Source of the DNA: Protula sp. h YS-2021
Taxonomy: Eukaryota > Annelida > Polychaeta > Sabellida > Serpulidae
NCBI GenBank assembly: GCA_949752745.1
Contig: OX457024.1
Span: 110,040,219-110,104,218 of the forward strand
DNA length: 64,000 nt
Reading direction: 5' to 3'
A model generated the notes under the pieces. The model worked only from the letters and a program-made list of their open reading frames with translations. It did no database searches and was not told the origin of the DNA. Below are positions 54,692 to 64,000 of this stretch, one piece after another. The position numbers were made by a program, and so were the translations under genes. Each line of letters begins with the position of its first letter. The first letter of the stretch is position 1.

Positions 54692-55700
54692 AGTAGTTGA
54701 GAAACGAGAGTTCTGGCACAGGGGAAGTGACGTCATCATGACGTAACAAGGTGTGCTAGAACTCTCATGAGAGTTCAAGCACAGTGACGTCATAATGACG
54801 TCATATTGTGTTCTGGATCAGATGTTAAAGCGCGCGCCCGTGTCAATGACGTCATCATGACGTCATTCGTCACGTGACCTGTCAATCATGTGTCACATGA
54901 CCTGTCAATGATGTGTCACATGACCTGTCAATCATGTATATGAGGAAAATTTTCCCGATCATAAACCTTCTGGCCTGAATGGCTCAGTTGGTAGAGCGCA
55001 GGGCCCGTGAGCGGACCCATGATCTGAAGGTCAATGGATCGACCCGCCCTCGGGCATCACTTTCATATCATGGGGACCCCCCCCCCTGGTGAAGAATCAT
55101 ATACCATGGGGACCCCCCCCCTGGTGAAGAATCATATACCATGGGACCCCCCCCCTGGTGAAGAATCATATACCATGGGGACCCCCCCCCCGTGAAGAAG
55201 TATATCATATCATGGGACCCCCCCCCTAGGATGTGATTCAACACTCCTATAAGAGCACATTGTCTGTGCACATATGCATCATTCATGCTCTGACTGCCGT
55301 TGGATACACATGGAAAAAAAAGTGAAAACAGTTGCTCTTACCTATTGTGTTGTGCTGTGCTGTTGAAGAACAAGTGAAGGGTTGACTGGAATACACATAG
55401 GAGACGAAGTGAAACTAGGATGTGATTCAACACTCCTATAAGAGCACATTGTCTGTGCACATATGCATCATTCATGCTCTGACTGCCGTTGGATACACAT
55501 GGAAAAAAAGTGAAAACAGTTGCTCTTACCTATTGTGTTGTGCTGTGCTGTTGAAGAACAAGTGAAGGATTGACTGGAATACACATAGGAGACGAAGTGA
55601 AACATTAGTTATTCTTTGGAAAAGGAAAGTGAACGATTGGTTATTCTTTGGAAAGGAAGTGAAAGATTGGAGACGAATTGGCAAAACAGTCGTGGTAAGT

Positions 55701-55739
<39 letters not shown>

Positions 55740-56194
55740 GTTTGTGTTCACTTTTATGACTCTGTGACATTATGTGACAACATGTGACTGTGACATCATG
55801 TGACTCTGTGACATTATGTGACTGTGTAACTTTTTTTATTTTTTTTTATTATTATTATTATGATAATATTTAATTAGTCATATTTCAATGGTTTCCCCAT
55901 TACAGTAACCACACACATAGCATAAGTACATGTGTACAGAGTGTGGGGGGAAAACCGACTGAGAAATTTTAGAGTGCACTCGTACAGAGTGTGGGGGGAA
56001 AACCGATCGATAATTTCAGAGTGCACTCGTACAGAGTGTGAGGGAAAACCGATCGATAATTTCAGAGTGCACTCGTACAGAGTGTGAGGGAAAACCGATC
56101 GATAATTTCAGAGTGCGCTCGTACAGAGTGTGAGGGAAAACCGATCGATAATTTCAGAGTGCGCTCGAGTGTGGGAACAATCAATAAATTTGAG
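54692..56194 (+). repeat. Left TIR of the second Polinton
   Basis: Order from the tip: TGACGTCA palindromes; three TCAATSATGTGTCACATGACC repeats; a tRNA-like block; four C-run units (CCATGGGGACCCCCCCC...GGTGAAGAATCATATA); two tandem copies of an approximately 190-bp segment starting AGGATGTGATTCAACACTCC (55228 and 55416); a 38-bp T-run (55708-55738); and five 46-bp GTACAGAGTGTGAGGGAAAA units (55930-56170). The right TIR has the same layout inverted. Confidence 0.9.
54972..55058 (+). other. tRNA-like sequence in the left TIR
   Basis: GCCTGA...TCGGGC can pair as an acceptor stem. GGCTCAGTTGGTAGAGC is a perfect D-arm and A box. ATCTGAAGGTC resembles a tRNA variable region, and GGATCGACCC is a near B box, with A in place of the conserved T54. 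The anticodon arm is too long for a normal tRNA. Probably a decayed tRNA or tRNA-derived promoter, present in both TIRs. Confidence 0.65.
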
Positions 56195-56760
56195 AAGGAA
56201 TGGGATTTTCCGTACGTTAAGTCCAATGTTATGTTTTAAGTTATAGTAGTTGGAAAATGACACTTCTAAAACACATTTAACAAATGTAGTTTTTAACACC
56301 ATATAATATATAAAATAAGTTTGAACATTTTAGCATGCTACTTATTTGAATGTTCTAAAGTTATAGTAGTGGGAAAATGGTGGTTCTAGACCAACTTTAA
56401 CAAATTTAGTTTTTAACACCATATGATATATAAAATAAGTTTGAACATTTTAGCACGCTACTTATTTGAATATTCTAAAGTCATAGTAGTGGAAAAATGG
56501 TGGTTCTAGACCAATTTTAACAAATTTTGTTTTTTGACAAAATATGATGTATAAAATAAGTTTAAACATTATACAATGGTGTAGTAGAGTAAAAATGAGG
56601 GTTCTAGACCAACTTTAACAAATTTTGTTTTTTGACAAAATATGATGTATAAAATAAGTTTGAACATTTTACCATGGTGTAGTAGAGTAAAAATGAGGGT
56701 TCTAATCCAAAATTTAATTTTTTTTGAAAACATATTATGCTTTTCTTAATGCTTTCAGGT
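56195..56760 (+). repeat. AT-rich tandem repeats inside the second Polinton
   Basis: About five copies of a 100-125 bp unit containing AAAGTTATAGTAGTGGGAAA, GGTTCTAGACCAACTTTAAC and TATATAAAATAAGTTTGAAC, increasingly diverged toward the right. They lie between the TIR and the promoter, a position comparable to the TGTTTAC array in the first Polinton. Confidence 0.85.
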
Positions 56761-56781
56761 ATCGTCAGAACACATCGCTCT

Positions 56782-56823
56782 CCGCTAGATGTCTCTGCAA
56801 TACATGCCTAGGCGGTATAAATA
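56782..56823 (+). promoter_or_regulatory. Core promoter of the second Polinton with CTCF-like motif
   Basis: CCGCTAGATGTCTCTGC (56782-56798), identical to 44272-44256 in the first Polinton, is followed 18 bp later by TATAAATA (56816-56823) and then GGATGAGTGAGAC. A start codon lies 59 nt downstream at 56882. Confidence 0.7.
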
Positions 56824-56881
56824 GGATGAGTGAGACCTACATTTCATCATATCAGTTTAAGCAATTGACGTGACAACAACA

Positions 56882-56889
56882 ATGGCATC
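56882..56889 (+). CDS. Start of a gene cut by the assembly gap
   Basis: ACAACAACAATGGCATC then N. The context after a TATA box matches the PolB start of the first element (ACAACAACGATGGCAACAG), so this may be the PolB start. Only two codons are visible. Confidence 0.35.
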
Positions 56890-57089
56890 NNNNNNNNNNN
56901 NNNNNNNNNNNNNNNNNNNNNNNNNNNNNNNNNNNNNNNNNNNNNNNNNNNNNNNNNNNNNNNNNNNNNNNNNNNNNNNNNNNNNNNNNNNNNNNNNNNN
57001 NNNNNNNNNNNNNNNNNNNNNNNNNNNNNNNNNNNNNNNNNNNNNNNNNNNNNNNNNNNNNNNNNNNNNNNNNNNNNNNNNNNNNNNNN
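56890..57089. other. Assembly gap, 200 N
   Basis: Exactly 200 N, a conventional placeholder for unknown length. It lies between the left interior and the right TIR of the second Polinton. Long frames across it are artefacts. Confidence 0.98.
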
Positions 57090-57365
57090 TCTCAAATTTA
57101 TTGATCGTTCCCACACTCTGAAATTATCGATCGGTTTTCCCTCACACTCTGTACGAGTGCACTCTGAAATTATCGATCGGTTTTCCCCCCACACTCTGTA
57201 CGAGTGCACTCTTAAATTTCTCAGTCGGTTTTCCCTCCACACTCTGTACACATGTACATATGCTGTATGTGTGTGTGTGTGTGTGTGGTTACTGTAATGG
57301 GAAACCATTGAAATATGACTAATTAAATGTTATCATAATAATAAAAAAAAAAAAAAAAAAGAAGG

Positions 57366-57425
<60 letters not shown>

Positions 57426-58433
57426 ACTTACCACGACTGTTTTGCCAATTCGTCTCCAATCTTTCACTTCCTTTCCAAAGAATAACCAATCGTTCACTTT
57501 CCTTTTCCAAAGAATAACTAATGTTTCACTTCGTCTCCTATGTGTATTCCAGTCAATCCTTCACTTGTTCTTCAACAGCACAGCACAACACAATAGGTAA
57601 GAGCAACTGTTTTCACTTTTTTTCCATGTGTATCCAACGGCAGTCAGAGCATGAATGATGCATATGTGCACAGACAATGTGCTCTTATAGGAGTGTTGAA
57701 TCACATCCTAGTTTCACTTCGTCTCCTATGTGTATTCCAGTCAATCCTTCACTTGTTCTTCAACAGCACAGCACAACACAATAGGTAAGAGCAACTGTTT
57801 TCACTTTTTTTTTCCATGTGTATCCAACGGCAGTCAGAGCATGAATGATGCATATGTGCACAGACAATGTGCTCTTATAGGAGTGTTGAATCACATCCTA
57901 GGGGGGGGGGGTCCCATGATATGATATACTTCTTCACGGGGGGGGGGTCCCCATGGTATATGATTCTTCACCAGGGGGGGGGTCCCATGGTATATGATTC
58001 TTCACCAGGGGGGGGTCCCCATGATATATGATTCTTCACCAGGGGGGGGTCCCCATGATATGGAAGTGATGCCCGAGGGCGGGTTCGATCCATTGACCTT
58101 CAGATCATGGGTCCGCTCACGGGCCCTGCGCTCTACCAACTGAGCCATTCAGGCCAGAAGGTTTATGATCGGGAAAATTTTCCTCATATACATGATTGAC
58201 AGGTCATGTGACACATCATTGACAGGTCATGTGACACATGATTGACAGGTCACGTGACGAATGACGTCATGATGACGTCATTGACACGGGCGCGCGCTTT
58301 AACATCTGATCCAGAACACAATATGACGTCATTATGACGTCACTGTGCTTGAACTCTCATGAGAGTTCTAGCACACCTTGTTACGTCATGATGACGTCAC
58401 TTCCTGTGCCAGAACTCTCGTTTCTCAACTACT
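57090..58433 (-). repeat. Right TIR of the second Polinton
   Basis: Inverted match to 54692-56194 with repeat-number differences: three 46-bp units, a longer A-run zone at 57343-57422, two copies of the approximately 190-bp segment, and five G-run units (57900-58060). It contains the second tRNA-like block. The resumption point (TCTCAAATTTATTGATCGTTCC) equals left position about 56194, so the gap begins exactly at or inside the TIR boundary. Confidence 0.9.
58069..58154 (-). other. tRNA-like sequence in the right TIR
   Basis: Inverted copy of 54972-55058. It differs by one extra A (GATCGAACCCGCC), making the B-box region one step closer to consensus. Both copies keep the intact D-arm. Confidence 0.65.
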
Positions 58434-58439
58434 GTCATG

Positions 58440-60620
58440 ACATTTCTAGATTGATTATCTATGCAGGTTCACACCCAGACTAGTCGCTCACAAGGGGGAG
58501 GAGGATGCGTACAGAAATGGGGTCTTATATCTACTGCTTCATTTTATGTTATGACATGGCGTCTTATATTTACTGCTTATCTTTTTAGACAAATATAGAA
58601 TTTACTACGCTATCATTTTCTGAGTTTTGCACCACAAACGATTTTTTACTTTGGTTCAGTATTCTACTTTTTCATTTATAATTTACGACAGAAAATTAGA
58701 AATGGAATGGAAAATTTCATTTTCAATTTCTTATTTCCCCTTTGCAATGAAATATTGAAGGCATCGCAAAATTTTATTCGCAGATAGCGCATAATCATTT
58801 TTAAAAATAAAACTGAAAACCTATTTTTTGTTATTTTGTTACTTGAGTATAGACCGGCAAGCGTCGTTAATAAACGACCGGTTTCGAGTAATCCATGCGT
58901 CCTTCACCTTTCGACCATACCCCCAAAAAACTTTGTGTTCCGTAACTTGTCGGTTTCAGTGCCGACTGTCAACAGTTGAAAAGTTAACATAAAAATATTT
59001 ATTTATTTAAAAATCAAAAATAATTTAATTGTAATCTTATCAGTTTATTGAAAAAGTGTATCAATAACCGTTTCAAGAAGGCGAGGTCTTTGTTTTTTAT
59101 GCAGGCGATAATAGCGTTGCAGGCTACAATACCGTTGTTATAAACAGATGACCTCTCAGAGATGTCGGCGATAATACAGTATTTGTGCAATATTACAGTA
59201 TTTCCAAAATGTCAGTGCTTTTACTAAACAAGGTTTTACAAACATAACGCATTCTTTTTATCTCTTTAAATTTGTTATCCAGTTCTTTGTGTTTTATTCC
59301 ATTATCTGCAACTGAAATCCTCCACCTGATTTACTTCGGACATGTCGTAAAAATTACCCGATACCAAAGCTACTCTAGAGTGGCTTGGGGAACCAATTTA
59401 ACTTGAGTAGTGGATTCAAAATATTAATTGTTTTTGATGCCTTAAATTTCCTTTAAAGAAGCAGAAGGAAAACTTGTTATTCTGTCTTGCACATAAATTA
59501 CCAATTGAAAAACAATTGCTCAAACTGGCTGAAATAAATAATTCTTAAAATTGTTTACATATTTACTTCACTTCCTGTTTTATGTGCGGGATAGTCATTT
59601 GACACCGTTGGCAAGAAATGTCATTAAAAGTCAAATAGTCATGTTTTATTGAAGGTACAACCCTTTTGCTTGTGCATGAAACGCATGTCCGCAGTTTATC
59701 ATTGATTTAATAGAACCATTTAAGTAAAGGTGTAGTGTAAGCATGAGCATAGGCTAATGTGCGACTCCACCCACTTCACAGCTCCATGTCGGCTCTTCCT
59801 TAGATCCGAGTTAGCCCTGACTTAAAAAACCTTCGCATTCCTCTCTGCCAGAGCTACGAAGCCTTACATTGTTCCGCTAATAGGGGTCAACTTCATATCT
59901 TCTGGTACACGAATTCTGCATCCTGGTCCCTGTTATTCAAACATGTAAGCCAAATCACACTTTGGCTGTTTCGAATAAAATGCGCAAGAATTTTGAATTT
60001 CGACTGCGAGGGAACCGGGTAAAAAATGAAAGAAATGATAAAAAAATATCTGCGAAGTATCGATCAAAACAGCTTATACTTGGAACATAAAAGAAATTGA
60101 AACTTGAAACTATTTGTTAACACCTTTAATATATTTTTAAAATAGCATACGGGTTGTTAAAAACTCGACTGAGCTCTGTCGCAAGAGAAATTTGACATTT
60201 AGGCGAAATCTCTATATCATTTCTTTCATTTTTTACGCGGTTATTTTTATTCGAAACTCAGAATTTTTGCGCATTTTTATTGGGAACGCCCAAAGTGTGA
60301 TTTGGCTTATACTGTCTGTTTATGAACAAAATACCCTTTTTGCAAAACAGGCACAATTTCTAATGGGTTGAATACTGTTTTATTTCTTCGCCAAAGTGTA
60401 GAAAAGTCAGCTTCCTCATTCACCTGTCAAATGTTTGGTTACGCTCATGTCTTTAAGTATTACCTGACTAAAGTGAAGCGACAAAAAATTTAAATAAAGG
60501 GATTAACAATTTTCTGTGAAATATATACTCAAATAACTGACAGATGCAGAATTAGTTCAAAAGTTATTCTGTTCATCCACAACATTTCTTCCATCAAAAT
60601 CACTTCTCTTATTTGTGGGA
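58440..60620. other. Intergenic DNA right of the second Polinton
   Basis: AT-rich. Flanks on both sides of the element share GACTAGTCGCTCAMAAGGG (54650 and 58482), so it inserted near or between copies of a short repeat. No gene is recognised. Confidence 0.5.
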
Positions 60621-60666
60621 AACAAATGTTCAGTTTGTATTTCTTGACATCTGTTGTACAAGGAGA

Positions 60667-60667
<1 letters not shown>

Positions 60668-60711
<44 letters not shown>

Positions 60712-60815
60712 GAGACATCACCACGTCCTATATGAGTCCAGTTCTGACACGACTCGCATTGAATCGAGTCATACCTTTCATTTTTTGAACATGGATATGT
60801 GATGTTTGACATTAA
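60668..60815 (-). pseudogene. PHD-finger fragment next to a poly(T) tract
   Basis: The minus strand reads YPCSKNERYDSIQCESCQNWTHI, a PHD-type zinc finger core (C...C..C.W.H) of the kind found in some retroelement ORF1 proteins. It is broken before the next Cys and ends at a 42-bp poly(T) (60668-60710; poly(A) on the minus strand). It may be the 3' end of a retrotransposed copy (inference). Confidence 0.5.
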
Positions 60816-61290
60816 TTACCGCCGTTCGGAATTTTTGAGGCATCCTTCAGACTCTTTATTACCAATACCTTCTGTTCTTCGGGAGTTTGACCGTTGTATA
60901 TCACGAAAACCTTGCGGTCTTTTGTCCATGTATTGGCAATAACTTTTCGAGACCGTAGCTGCTTGACATTGTGGAAAATTTGGGCATTCCTCTATGCGTT
61001 AGGTGTTCGTTAATGTAAGCGGGACTGTCGCTATTTTTCAACTCTTTCCTGTTGGACATGATGGCACTCTTGACCTTTCTCGAGGTGAACTTGACAATAA
61101 TGTTTTTCTTGTTATTTCGCGTGGGCAGGTAATGGACAGCAGCTATATGTCGGCACTGGAGACGTCTACCTTCATTTCATCACGAGGCAGCCGAATCACC
61201 TTCTCGTCAACGATCGGTTCCTCGTGATCTCTGAGTTGCTGAACTTCGTTTGACGCAGGGGCTGCGGCTGTTGAATACAAACGCGCCGAT

Positions 61291-61520
61291 TAGTTTGGTT
61301 TGGTTTATTGGTGTTTTAAGTCCCTTTCAGCGATCTCAGCGTTATATCTATATCAGGACTACCCTGCCACATTATACTGAAATGGGCCATTCCAGTTTAA
61401 ATCCCTATGGGGGATCATAATTGAGTGCACAGCTAATAGGCACGAGCAGGATTCGAACCCGCACCGTCTATGCACCCCCAGATCTGAAGACGAGCGCTCG
61501 ACCAACTGAGCTACCCGCCC
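61291..61520 (-). mobile_element. tRNA-derived SINE, copy 1
   Basis: Minus-strand head GGGCGGGTAGCTCAGTTGGT (A box) and GGGTTCGAATCC (B box), a body with GGGATTTAAACTGGAATGGC, and a tail ACACCAATAAACCAAACCAA. It is part of the 763-bp unit, so copies 1 and 2 arose by duplication rather than transposition. Confidence 0.88.
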
Positions 61521-62053
61521 GAGTCATCGAGTCATACCTTTCATTTTTTGAACATGGATATGTGATGTTTGACATTAATTACCGCCGTTCGGAATTTTTG
61601 AGGCATCCTTCAGACTCTTTATTACCAATACCTTCTGTTCTTCGGGAGTTTGACCGTTGTATATCACGAAAACCTTGCGGTCTTTTGTCCATGTATTGGC
61701 AATAACTTTTCGAGACCGTAGCTGCTTGACATTGTGGAAAATTTGGGCATTCCTCTATGCGTTAGGTGTTCGTTAATGTAAGCGGGACTGTCGCTATTTT
61801 TCAACTCTTTCCTGTTGGACATGATGGCACTCTTGACCTTTCTCGAGGTGAACTTGACAATAATGTTTTTCTTGTTATTTCGCGTGGGCAGGTAATGGAC
61901 AGCAGCTATATGTCGGCACTGGAGACGTCTACCTTCATTTCATCACGAGGCAGCCGAATCACCTTCTCGTCAACGATCGGTTCCTCGTGATCTCTGAGTT
62001 GCTGAACTTCGTTTGACGCAGGGGCTGCGGCTGTTGAATACAAACGCGCCGAT

Positions 62054-62283
62054 TAGTTTGGTTTGGTTTATTGGTGTTTTAAGTCCCTTTCAGCGATCTC
62101 AGCGTTATATCTATATCAGGACTACCCTGCCACATTATACTGAAATGGGCCATTCCAGTTTAAATCCCTATGGGGGATCATAATTGAGTGCACAGCTAAT
62201 AGGCACGAGCAGGATTCGAACCCGCACCGTCTATGCACCCCCAGATCTGAAGACGAGCGCTCGACCAACTGAGCTACCCGCCC
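62054..62283 (-). mobile_element. tRNA-derived SINE, copy 2
   Basis: Identical in position within the unit and in sequence to 61291-61520. Confidence 0.88.
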
Positions 62284-62816
62284 GAGTCATCGAGTCATAC
62301 CTTTCATTTTTTGAACATGGATATGTGATGTTTGACATTAATTACCGCCGTTCGGAATTTTTGAGGCATCCTTCAGACTCTTTATTACCAATACCTTCTG
62401 TTCTTCGGGAGTTTGACCGTTGTATATCACGAAAACCTTGCGGTCTTTTGTCCATGTATTGGCAATAACTTTTCGAGACCGTAGCTGCTTGACATTGTGG
62501 AAAATTTGGGCATTCCTCTATGCGTTAGGTGTTCGTTAATGTAAGCGGGACTGTCGCTATTTTTCAACTCTTTCCTGTTGGACATGATGGCACTCTTGAC
62601 CTTTCTCGAGGTGAACTTGACAATAATGTTTTTCTTGTTATTTCGCGTGGGCAGGTAATGGACAGCAGCTATATGTCGGCACTGGAGACGTCTACCTTCA
62701 TTTCATCACGAGGCAGCCGAATCACCTTCTCGTCAACGATCGGTTCCTCGTGATCTCTGAGTTGCTGAACTTCGTTTGACGCAGGGGCTGCGGCTGTTGA
62801 ATACAAACGCGCCGAT

Positions 62817-63050
62817 TAGTTTGGTTTGGTTTATTGGTGTTTTAAGTCCCTTTCAGCGATCTCAGCGTTATATCTATATCAGGACTACCCTGCCACATTA
62901 TACTGAAATGGGCCATTCCAGTTTAAATCCCTATGGGGGATCATAATTGAGTGCACAGCTAATAGGCACGAGCAGGATTCGAACCCGCACCGTCTATGCA
63001 CCCCCAGATCTGAAGACGAGCGCTCGACCAACTGAGCTACCCGCCCCCCT
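62817..63050 (-). mobile_element. tRNA-derived SINE, original copy with target duplication
   Basis: Flanked by a perfect 15-bp direct repeat TACAAACGCGCCGAT (62802-62816 and 63051-63065). Only this third copy has both flanks, so it marks the original insertion and the other two came from later tandem duplication. Confidence 0.9.
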
Positions 63051-63167
63051 TACAAACGCGCCGATAAACCAGATATGATAACATTATCCACCCTGCTCTA
63101 CTGTTCTAGGGATTCAACCTTATCCTCAAGATCTTTCAGTTGTTTTAAATTGTGCTCATTGTCATTT

Positions 63168-63573
63168 TCAAGATCTGCTATTTTCTTTGATTTTTTGCGT
63201 ATTTTCCTTCTCGAGATATTCAATTTTATCCGTAAGTTTTTTAACACGTTTCTCTTGACTCTGCATTGTGGTCTTTATTGTGTTTAGCAAGGATTTCAGT
63301 TCATCAAGTTTCGACAGTTTATCCATAATTGCTCCGGGACTAACCGCATGCGTACTGTCAAATGATACATCCAGAGACGGTACGCACAGGGCTTCCAGAT
63401 TCTGCGTTCGCAGCTTGCGCTTTAACAAACGCCCAGCACTCACTGCATTTCCTCGTATCATCCGGACGAATGTCTACGTTTTCGTTGTGATTACGTTCGC
63501 ACACGTTTTCATTGTTCAGAAATTGCGGCATTTTATATATCGCTGACGAATTGACTTGCTCAGATTGTGACAC
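63168..63573 (-). pseudogene. Coiled-coil protein fragment, possible retroelement ORF1
   Basis: Two overlapping minus frames join by a frameshift near 63450: an N-terminal part (MPQFLNNENVC, DDTRKCSEC) and a coiled-coil part (KLSKLDELKSLLNTIK, KKLTDKIEYLEKEN). Coiled coil followed, about 2.4 kb on, by a PHD-like core on the same strand would fit a retroelement ORF1 split by the 763-bp triplication. Not recognised with certainty. Confidence 0.4.
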
Positions 63574-63684
63574 TTTCAGACTTCAAACTCCGCTTTTGCA
63601 GAAGTTATGTAGTAAAGCATGACAAAGTCTTAATTTTGGCACAAATTGTATGTGTATTTTATCTCTATAAACTGTGCTATTTAA

Positions 63685-63900
63685 CATCGCCACAGAAGTG
63701 CCTCAAAGCGAGCACAGTTGACTTGCATGTCGTTGTTTAGCGAGGATTTGAAGTTGGTACGCCGAAGCTCAGTAGTGGGTCGCTTCATGGAACTATCTCG
63801 CCACACAAGTGCCTCAAAACGAGTGCAGTTGACTTGCAGATCGTTAAATGGCAAGGAATTGAAGCGGCTACGCCGAACTCCATTAGCGAGCCGATTCAAT
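63685..63900. repeat. Two diverged copies of an approximately 105-bp unit
   Basis: GCCACASAAGTGCCTCAAARCG starts at 63689 and 63792, each followed by AGTTGACTTGCAKRTCGTT. The open minus frame contains the duplicate (DLQVNCTRFEALVWRD and DMQVNCARFEALLWR) and is not otherwise supported. Confidence 0.6.
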
Positions 63901-64000
63901 AGATGTAGAATTAGCAGGGTTGGCCAAAAAGCGGCCAAATCTAGATTTTGCCTTGCCGGTGGCAAAATCTGGCAATTGCCGGGAAAATCTGGCCAAATCT

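Larger units (their letters stand above)
54692..58433. mobile_element. Second Polinton, interior hidden by assembly gap
   Basis: Starts AGTAGTTGAGAAACGAGAG (54692) and ends with its complement (58433), flanked by a perfect 6-bp target duplication GTCATG (54686-54691 and 58434-58439). TIRs are about 1.3-1.5 kb. The only internal sequence is about 700 bp of AT-rich repeats plus a TATA promoter and an ATG that runs into exactly 200 N. The real interior is probably many kilobases. Its TIR sequence differs from the first Polinton but shares the TGACGTCA palindromes and C/G-run arrays, and resembles the element at the left window edge. Confidence 0.92.
60764..63050. repeat. 763-bp tandem triplication containing a SINE
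   Basis: Three head-to-tail, apparently identical units start at 60764, 61527 and 62290. Each holds about 525 bp of non-SINE sequence (beginning CGAGTCATACCTTTCATTTT) and one minus-strand SINE. The third unit ends differently (CCCGCCCCCCT then unique DNA). The + frames of 74 and 94 codons repeated in each unit are partly translations of the SINE and are not supported as genes. Confidence 0.93.

Noticed and set aside
56847..57308. Frames spanning the N gap
   Set aside because: Created by unknown bases; not sequence-based.
61003..62753. Repeated 74- and 94-codon + frames in each 763-bp unit
   Set aside because: Identical copies caused by the triplication; the longer one largely translates a SINE on the other strand.

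Overview
The window is animal nuclear DNA. It has AT-rich non-coding DNA, split genes with GT-AG introns, many micro- and minisatellites, tRNA-derived SINEs, a LINE fragment and several Maverick/Polinton elements. The repeat style (tRNA-headed SINEs, abundant Polintons) and the tandem transporter genes fit a lophotrochozoan invertebrate, most likely a mollusc. That placement is inference; no species marker was seen.

Layout. 1-1153: inner array and outer end of a Polinton that extends off the left edge. 1154-3615: simple and tandem repeats. 3616-12249 (+): a complete six-exon gene for a heparan-sulfate 2-O-sulfotransferase-like Golgi enzyme (325 aa), its introns full of minisatellites. 14274-18039 (-): an intact six-exon monocarboxylate-transporter-like (SLC16) gene (496 aa). 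21244-26574 (-): a tandem paralogue with the same exon structure but a nonsense codon and a frameshift. 26575-28571: no gene seen.

28578-46424: a structurally complete 17.8-kb Polinton. It has AG...CT ends, near-identical terminal inverted repeats and a perfect 6-bp target duplication (CCTGTT). A rightward block holds small unknown proteins, integrase, packaging ATPase, small virion-type proteins, penton-like and double-jelly-roll capsid proteins and an adenovirus-type protease. A leftward block holds protein-primed family B DNA polymerase and a cluster of PC4-like proteins. Together these are a replication, packaging and integration set typical of polintovirus-like elements. The polymerase carries one in-frame TAG and the penton gene one frameshift, so this copy is probably not autonomous.

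46740-53559: decayed older Polinton DNA: two polymerase pseudogenes, a degenerate terminal array, and small-gene remnants, one split by a SINE. 53600-54608: 5'-truncated LINE. 54692-58433: a second, different Polinton (TSD GTCATG) whose interior is hidden by a 200-N assembly gap; both of its TIRs contain a tRNA-like sequence. 60764-63050: a 763-bp triplication containing a SINE. The right end holds fragments of what may be another retroelement.

The most unusual features are: an expanded PC4-like single-strand-DNA-binding family in one Polinton; a second paralogous family of small proteins; TATA boxes built over the stop codon of the upstream gene; a likely spliced polymerase leader spanning a forkhead-motif array; and a promoter-proximal CTCF-like motif shared by three Polintons.
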